Source of the DNA: Asticcacaulis excentricus CB 48
GTDB lineage: Bacteria > Pseudomonadota > Alphaproteobacteria > Caulobacterales > Caulobacteraceae
Reading direction: 5' to 3'
DNA length: 64,000 nt
Assembly: GCF_000175215.2 (NCBI RefSeq)
Contig: NC_014816.1
Span: 1,485,001 to 1,549,000 of the forward strand
Below, piece by piece: positions 60,401 to 64,000 of the stretch. Made by a program: the position numbers and the translations under genes. How positions within the stretch are numbered: position 1 is the first letter of the stretch; each line of letters begins with the position of its first letter. The notes under the pieces are model-generated. The model worked only from the letters and a program-made list of their open reading frames with translations. It did not search any database and was not told the DNA's origin.

Positions 60401-63400
60401 GCGGTCTTCGGGGCGGACGCGGCCGGAGCTGCAGGGGATGGTTGCGTGGGCTGTGCACGGAATTTTTGCTTCATGGCGGCGACCCAGGCGGTGAAGCTGT
60501 CGGTCTGAGCGGCCGCGGTGGCAAAGTCCGACGCACGAAGTGGCCCGTTATCCAGCCCCGCCAGCGCGACGCGCACCGCGTCACCATTCTGAGCCGTATC
60601 GGCGTACTTGCCAAACCGCTGGGACAGACGGTCCAGCGATTTCTGATCACTGGCCAGGCTATAGGCCACTCCGGCGCGGATCAGATTGGCCTCTTCGCCG
60701 ATGGCCAGCGCCCCGTCCTTCTTCCAGCGATCCCCCAGACGCCGCTCCAAGAGCGCCCCGGCCTTGGCCCAGTCCTTTTGCCGCCACAGTATGTCAGCGC
60801 GCACGTCCAACGCTTCGGGCGACATATCGTTGCCCAGGACTTCCAGCGCGTGATCAGGGCGGTTCAGCTCATTCAGCGCCCGCGCCTCCAACACCCGACG
60901 CTCGGTCAGGACGGGCTTCGGCAGCAGGGTGTTGCGCGTCTTCCACAGGGCCTGAAGCGCCTTTTCCGGCTGACGATTCATCAGGTGAATGGCCGCAAGG
61001 TCCGCCGCCATCTGAGAACGCGCAACGCCTTGGAGACGATTATCTATCTGATACTGCAGCAGATCAGCGGCCTGAGACAGAAGATCGACCTCCACCAGAC
61101 GCTTAACCATTCGGCGCACCATGGCGTCGCCATCACCACCGACCGGCGTCAGGTCCCTGAAATCGAAATAGAGCCCCAGCGCCTCAATGGGTTGCAGCCC
61201 ATCAGCCATGCCGTCGAGGAAGAGGCTGCGGAAGGCGGTGCTGAGTTTCTCATTGATTTCAACCGCATCGGGCCGGTTGAAGAATGACGCCCCGGCCCCG
61301 CGCAGCACCTCCAATGCCTGACGATAGCGCCCTTGCGTGAGGTAGATGTCGGCCATGGTACGGATGGTTTCCAGTTCCGTCTCATCGCCGCGCCAGCGGA
61401 AACGCAGGGAACTGAGCAGTTGCAGCGTTTCCTCCGGCTTGCCCTCACCCAGTTCCAGTTTAAGCCGTGCGGCGCGCAACTGCGCCGGAGCATTGATACG
61501 GTCCGAAGTGGATTTGGCGATGGCCGCATAGACGCGGTAGGCGCGCGCCTTATCACCCTGCGCTTCGATGATTTCTGCCTGCACCAGTTGGGCCTCAAGG
61601 CGATCGAGTGGCGGCACGTCTTGCCCAGCAGCAAAGACGATCAACTCCCACGCCGCCTTAGTGTCTTTAAGCGCCAGAGCGGCGCGGGCATTGGCAGTGG
61701 CAAAGCGCGTGCGCCATTCCGGGGGAAAGCCTTCCATGGCGGACACGCCCTCGGCAAAGGCCTTGCGCGCGTCTTCGTAATGGCGGCCGCGTTCAGCGAT
61801 GTAGCCACGCCACAAATTGGCCGCCGGGTCGTTTTGGAGGGCCGTTGAGTCGAGATCGACCTGCGCATCGGACAGGCGACCCACCATGACCTTGGCCACC
61901 ACCTTGAGGCCGCGCACTTGCGGATCACCAAGACTGCGTGGATTGTTTTTGGTCAGGAGGTCGAGCACGCCCTGCGCTTCGAAATTCATACCCTGCCCAA
62001 TCAGAAAACGCGCCAGATCAAGGCGTGCCGCGTAGGGCCCTTCGGCCCCGGCCCCCTGCTCCTCAGCGGCGGCCTCCTGCAGACGGTTATAGGTCTTGAG
62101 GAAGCCCTCTTCCGGGATCTGGCTCCACGACGGGTCCGGCAGGGTTGGGAACAAAGCCGGCTTAAAACCTGCGCGATCGGGCTTTTGCACGCCTTCGCCA
62201 TTGGACGACAGCAACAGGCCGCCGGGACGCGTTACGGCAACGCGGTCGCCTTCGACTGTGACCATGATGTCGGGCGTCATGCGCTCGACCATCACACCTT
62301 GCGCCGTAGCGGCAATCGAAGCCTGAAGCGTCGAACGATCGTCGCGGACGGCCTTGGCCGGGCCAGGAGCCGGAATGACCGCCATGCGGTCGCCCACCAT
62401 CGGATCGCGAATCCACGCCACGCGCTTGGCCCCGGACAGATTGAGGGTCAGGGTCGGCGAGCCCGTTGTGTCGTCGCGCTTGACCGCCACCTCGCTCGCT
62501 GCCGCGCTCAAGGCCCGGCCACCGACGCGCACACGCCAGGTTGCGCCCTCCGTATCGACCGACAGGCCCGTCGCCGACGGGGCGACCAGTCTCAGGGCGG
62601 TAAAGCCGTCATTCTTGACCCAGTTGGCCTCAGTGACGACATTGCCATCCTTCAGACCTGCGGGCAGACGGAAATCGACCTCTCGATCAAAGACCATCCA
62701 CACAGCCTCACCACGACGGAAAACGGCGGCGCCAGTCACTTCCGGGAAAGGAAAATCGAGCTGGACACCGTCCTGCACGCGCACCTGCTTGAGCGCGACG
62801 ACGGGGACGACCGCCTTGGCCCTAGCCTCGGCCATCGGAGCGGGCGGCAGTTCACCCGCCTTGCGGTCTTCGGTTGCGACGGTCTTCAGGACCTCGGCTG
62901 CTTCGCCGTGATCGTCCTTGCTGTCGATCTGCACAAAGACCGCCCCGTCTGAGCGCCCGAATCGGGCCTTGGCTCCCTCATCAAGGGTAAGCACGATTTC
63001 GCTGGCGCGCGCATCGCGGCGCACGTCCACGGCCTTGACGCCGGTGGGCGGATTGACGCGGAAGTCACCGATGTCGGGCGTTTTGGCGCCCGGCAGACGG
63101 ATGACCACCTGCCCCTTGTCGCTACGCACAGAGGCGCGCGATCCGACAGAGCCATAGAGTTCAACGCGACTGACGCCCCCATTGCGCCCGACGCGCAGGT
63201 CGATTTCACTTTTGGAGGCCAATGCGGCGGCGACTTGGTCGGCCAGCGGCGCCGAGACGGCTAGACCAGCAGCTCCGAAGCCGGTCAGAGCCACAGCCGC
63301 GGCGGCAAAACGAATATTGCGCACCGTAAATCCGGCAGACGCGACCTCCCGCGACGTGTAACGCATCTGCGTTTCCGCGTTCAGCGCGGCTTTTAGCCGT

Positions 63401-63426
63401 GACAGGTCGTGAGGTGGGCGCGTCAT
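60397..63426 (-). CDS. large membrane-anchored tetratricopeptide/helical-repeat protein
   Basis: A 1009-residue protein. The cytoplasmic N-terminus (about 35 residues) leads to one membrane helix (NIRFAAAAVALTGFGAAGLA). The beta-rich periplasmic part, residues about 70-400, repeats an AMIN-like pattern (VSRVELYGSVGSRASVRSDK, GVKAVDVRRDARASEIVLTL). From about residue 440 helical TPR-type repeats run to the end (YAARLDLARFLIGQGMNFEA, RYRQALEVLRGAG). The tail is Ala/Pro rich. It may be a cell-envelope or motility scaffold; I do not recognise a named homologue. It is translationally coupled to the broken NADAR gene. Confidence 0.8.
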   Translation of the reverse strand: MTRPPHDLSRLKAALNAETQMRYTSREVASAGFTVRNIRFAAAAVALTGFGAAGLAVSAPLADQVAAALASKSEIDLRVGRNGGVSRVELYGSVGSRASVRSDKGQVVIRLPGAKTPDIGDFRVNPPTGVKAVDVRRDARASEIVLTLDEGAKARFGRSDGAVFVQIDSKDDHGEAAEVLKTVATEDRKAGELPPAPMAEARAKAVVPVVALKQVRVQDGVQLDFPFPEVTGAAVFRRGEAVWMVFDREVDFRLPAGLKDGNVVTEANWVKNDGFTALRLVAPSATGLSVDTEGATWRVRVGGRALSAAASEVAVKRDDTTGSPTLTLNLSGAKRVAWIRDPMVGDRMAVIPAPGPAKAVRDDRSTLQASIAATAQGVMVERMTPDIMVTVEGDRVAVTRPGGLLLSSNGEGVQKPDRAGFKPALFPTLPDPSWSQIPEEGFLKTYNRLQEAAAEEQGAGAEGPYAARLDLARFLIGQGMNFEAQGVLDLLTKNNPRSLGDPQVRGLKVVAKVMVGRLSDAQVDLDSTALQNDPAANLWRGYIAERGRHYEDARKAFAEGVSAMEGFPPEWRTRFATANARAALALKDTKAAWELIVFAAGQDVPPLDRLEAQLVQAEIIEAQGDKARAYRVYAAIAKSTSDRINAPAQLRAARLKLELGEGKPEETLQLLSSLRFRWRGDETELETIRTMADIYLTQGRYRQALEVLRGAGASFFNRPDAVEINEKLSTAFRSLFLDGMADGLQPIEALGLYFDFRDLTPVGGDGDAMVRRMVKRLVEVDLLSQAADLLQYQIDNRLQGVARSQMAADLAAIHLMNRQPEKALQALWKTRNTLLPKPVLTERRVLEARALNELNRPDHALEVLGNDMSPEALDVRADILWRQKDWAKAGALLERRLGDRWKKDGALAIGEEANLIRAGVAYSLASDQKSLDRLSQRFGKYADTAQNGDAVRVALAGLDNGPLRASDFATAAAQTDSFTAWVAAMKQKFRAQPTQPSPAAPAASAPKTA

Positions 63427-63465
63427 GACGCTCGAATCCTTGCCCTGATTGGGCTTAAGGCAGGG

Positions 63466-63481
63466 TTAACGCCGAGGTAAC
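63466..63481. promoter_or_regulatory. near-consensus CtrA box upstream of the repeat-protein gene
   Basis: TTAA-CGCCGAG-GTAAC on the plus strand, or TTAC-N7-TTAAC on the minus strand. It is one base off the TTAA-N7-TTAAC consensus and lies 40 bases before the start codon. Confidence 0.4.
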
Positions 63482-63535
63482 GAAGGTTGATTTTTGGAGT
63501 AAAGAACGCCCTATGAGGCCAAGCCAGTGCCGCTG

Positions 63536-63568
63536 GATCATTAGGCTTTTGATAGAAGCCTAATGATC
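63536..63568. terminator. perfect 13-base-pair hairpin with T-rich flank
   Basis: GATCATTAGGCTT / AAGCCTAATGATC with a 7-base loop, followed on the plus strand by TAGATTATTTTTTCC. It has terminator form, but no plus-strand gene precedes it. It may be left from a gene displaced by the adjoining insertion sequence. Confidence 0.5.
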
Positions 63569-63595
63569 TAGATTATTTTTTCCTTCGGGTCGTGT

Positions 63596-64000
63596 CCCAC
63601 CGGGTGGTGTAATTGGGTAAGAGCGAAGCGCTAGGCTCGCGGCCCCATTCAAGGGCCAGGCGAGCCTGAAGCGTCGCGGGTTGGTCATCAGTGATTTTCG
63701 GATATGGTTTGGGTTCCTACACTCATTCCAGAGACGAAAGAACCACCGATGACCAAAGAGATGATGGCCCTGAAAGGGCTTGTTGAAAAGACCTCCGACA
63801 GCGATTTGTTGCGTGAGATGATAGGTTTTGCCGCCGAGCGCCTGATGGCAATGGAGGTCGGCACTGTGACCGGCGCGGCTTACCACGAGAAGAGCGGCGA
63901 ACGTATGGTCCAGCGCAACGGCTATCGCGATCGGGATTGGGAAACACGCGCCGGCACGGTCGAACTGCGTATTCCGAAACTTCGCAAAGGCAGTTATTTC
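63596..64000 (+). mobile_element. IS256-family insertion sequence, left part (runs off window)
   Basis: Transposase start at 63749 preceded by about 150 non-coding bases. The left terminus is probably near the G/T-rich stretch GGGTCGTGTCCCACC around 63587-63601. The right end is outside the window, so the inverted repeat cannot be confirmed. Confidence 0.6.
63749..64000 (+). CDS. IS256-family (Transposase_mut) transposase, N-terminal part
   Basis: 84 codons to the window edge, open throughout. The N-terminus is typical of the mutator-type transposases: SDLLREMIGFAAERLMAMEV, then ERMVQRNGYRDRDWETRAGT and VELRIPKLRKGSYF. The catalytic DDE residues lie beyond the window. No stop is reached. Confidence 0.9.
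   Translation, partial: MTKEMMALKGLVEKTSDSDLLREMIGFAAERLMAMEVGTVTGAAYHEKSGERMVQRNGYRDRDWETRAGTVELRIPKLRKGSYF

Noticed and set aside
1..64000. CRISPR arrays
   Set aside because: No series of regularly spaced direct repeats and no cas genes; all repeats found are palindromic singletons or pairs.

Overview
The window looks like a chromosome segment of a Caulobacteraceae bacterium, probably Asticcacaulis or a close relative (inference). It has cckA beside fliQ-fliR-flhB, as in Caulobacter. It has CtrA-type TTAA-N7-TTAA boxes at flagellar promoters, FecI/FecR-controlled TonB receptors, many twin-arginine secreted carbohydrate enzymes, and a ChrR/RpoE lipid-stress locus. No organism label was available, so this rests on gene content alone. 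Layout: 1-1204 holds the end of one ECF sigma factor gene and its FecR anti-sigma factor. 1405-20857 (all minus strand) is a plant-polysaccharide utilisation locus. In transcription order it reads FecI sigma, FecR, a TonB receptor with an N-terminal signalling (STN) domain, a second TonB receptor, GH43, rhamnogalacturonan acetylesterase (CE12), pectin methylesterase (CE8), a large GH2, a sialidase-fold protein and a GH74 xyloglucanase. Its likely substrates are branched, esterified pectin and xyloglucan. 21.3-30.5 kb is housekeeping: tRNA-Phe, yacG, an orphan FliN-type protein, lipB, an HNH nuclease, gluQ-type synthetase, cold-shock protein, a hydrolase-fold protein that has lost its catalytic Ser and His, an AbgT transporter, an RcnB-like protein and a decayed toxin-antitoxin pair. 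30.4-34.5 kb carries isoprenoid genes dxs and ispA with xseB and a phosphatase. 34.6-40.1 kb is an RpoE-ChrR module: rpoE-chrR-DUF2177-cfa on one strand and an FAD oxidoreductase plus DUF1365 on the other. Two back-to-back promoters of matching type lie between them. 40.2-45.9 kb holds a GH31 alpha-xylosidase and a GH35 beta-galactosidase, a GntR regulator and a LacI-type operator. With the GH74 these complete a xyloglucan route. 46.5-53.5 kb has cckA, flhB, fliR, fliQ, fliE, flgC, flgB and divergent fliO-fliP. 54.2-55.6 kb is an IS110-family element that appears to have cut off a ParD/ParE operon. 55.9-63.4 kb has a nucleoside hydrolase, a membrane protein, an SPFH lipoprotein, a DsbA-like lipoprotein, a frameshifted NADAR gene and a large repeat protein. 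An IS256-family transposase begins at 63.7 kb and runs off the window. The less ordinary signals are non-coding or broken. They include three families of intergenic palindromes, two of them with paired changes that preserve the stems, and structured RNA candidates flanking the IS110 transposase. They also include several small pseudogenes (AlpA-like, HigBA-like, ParD, NADAR, DUF6968-like) and the promoter pair that revises the rpoE start.
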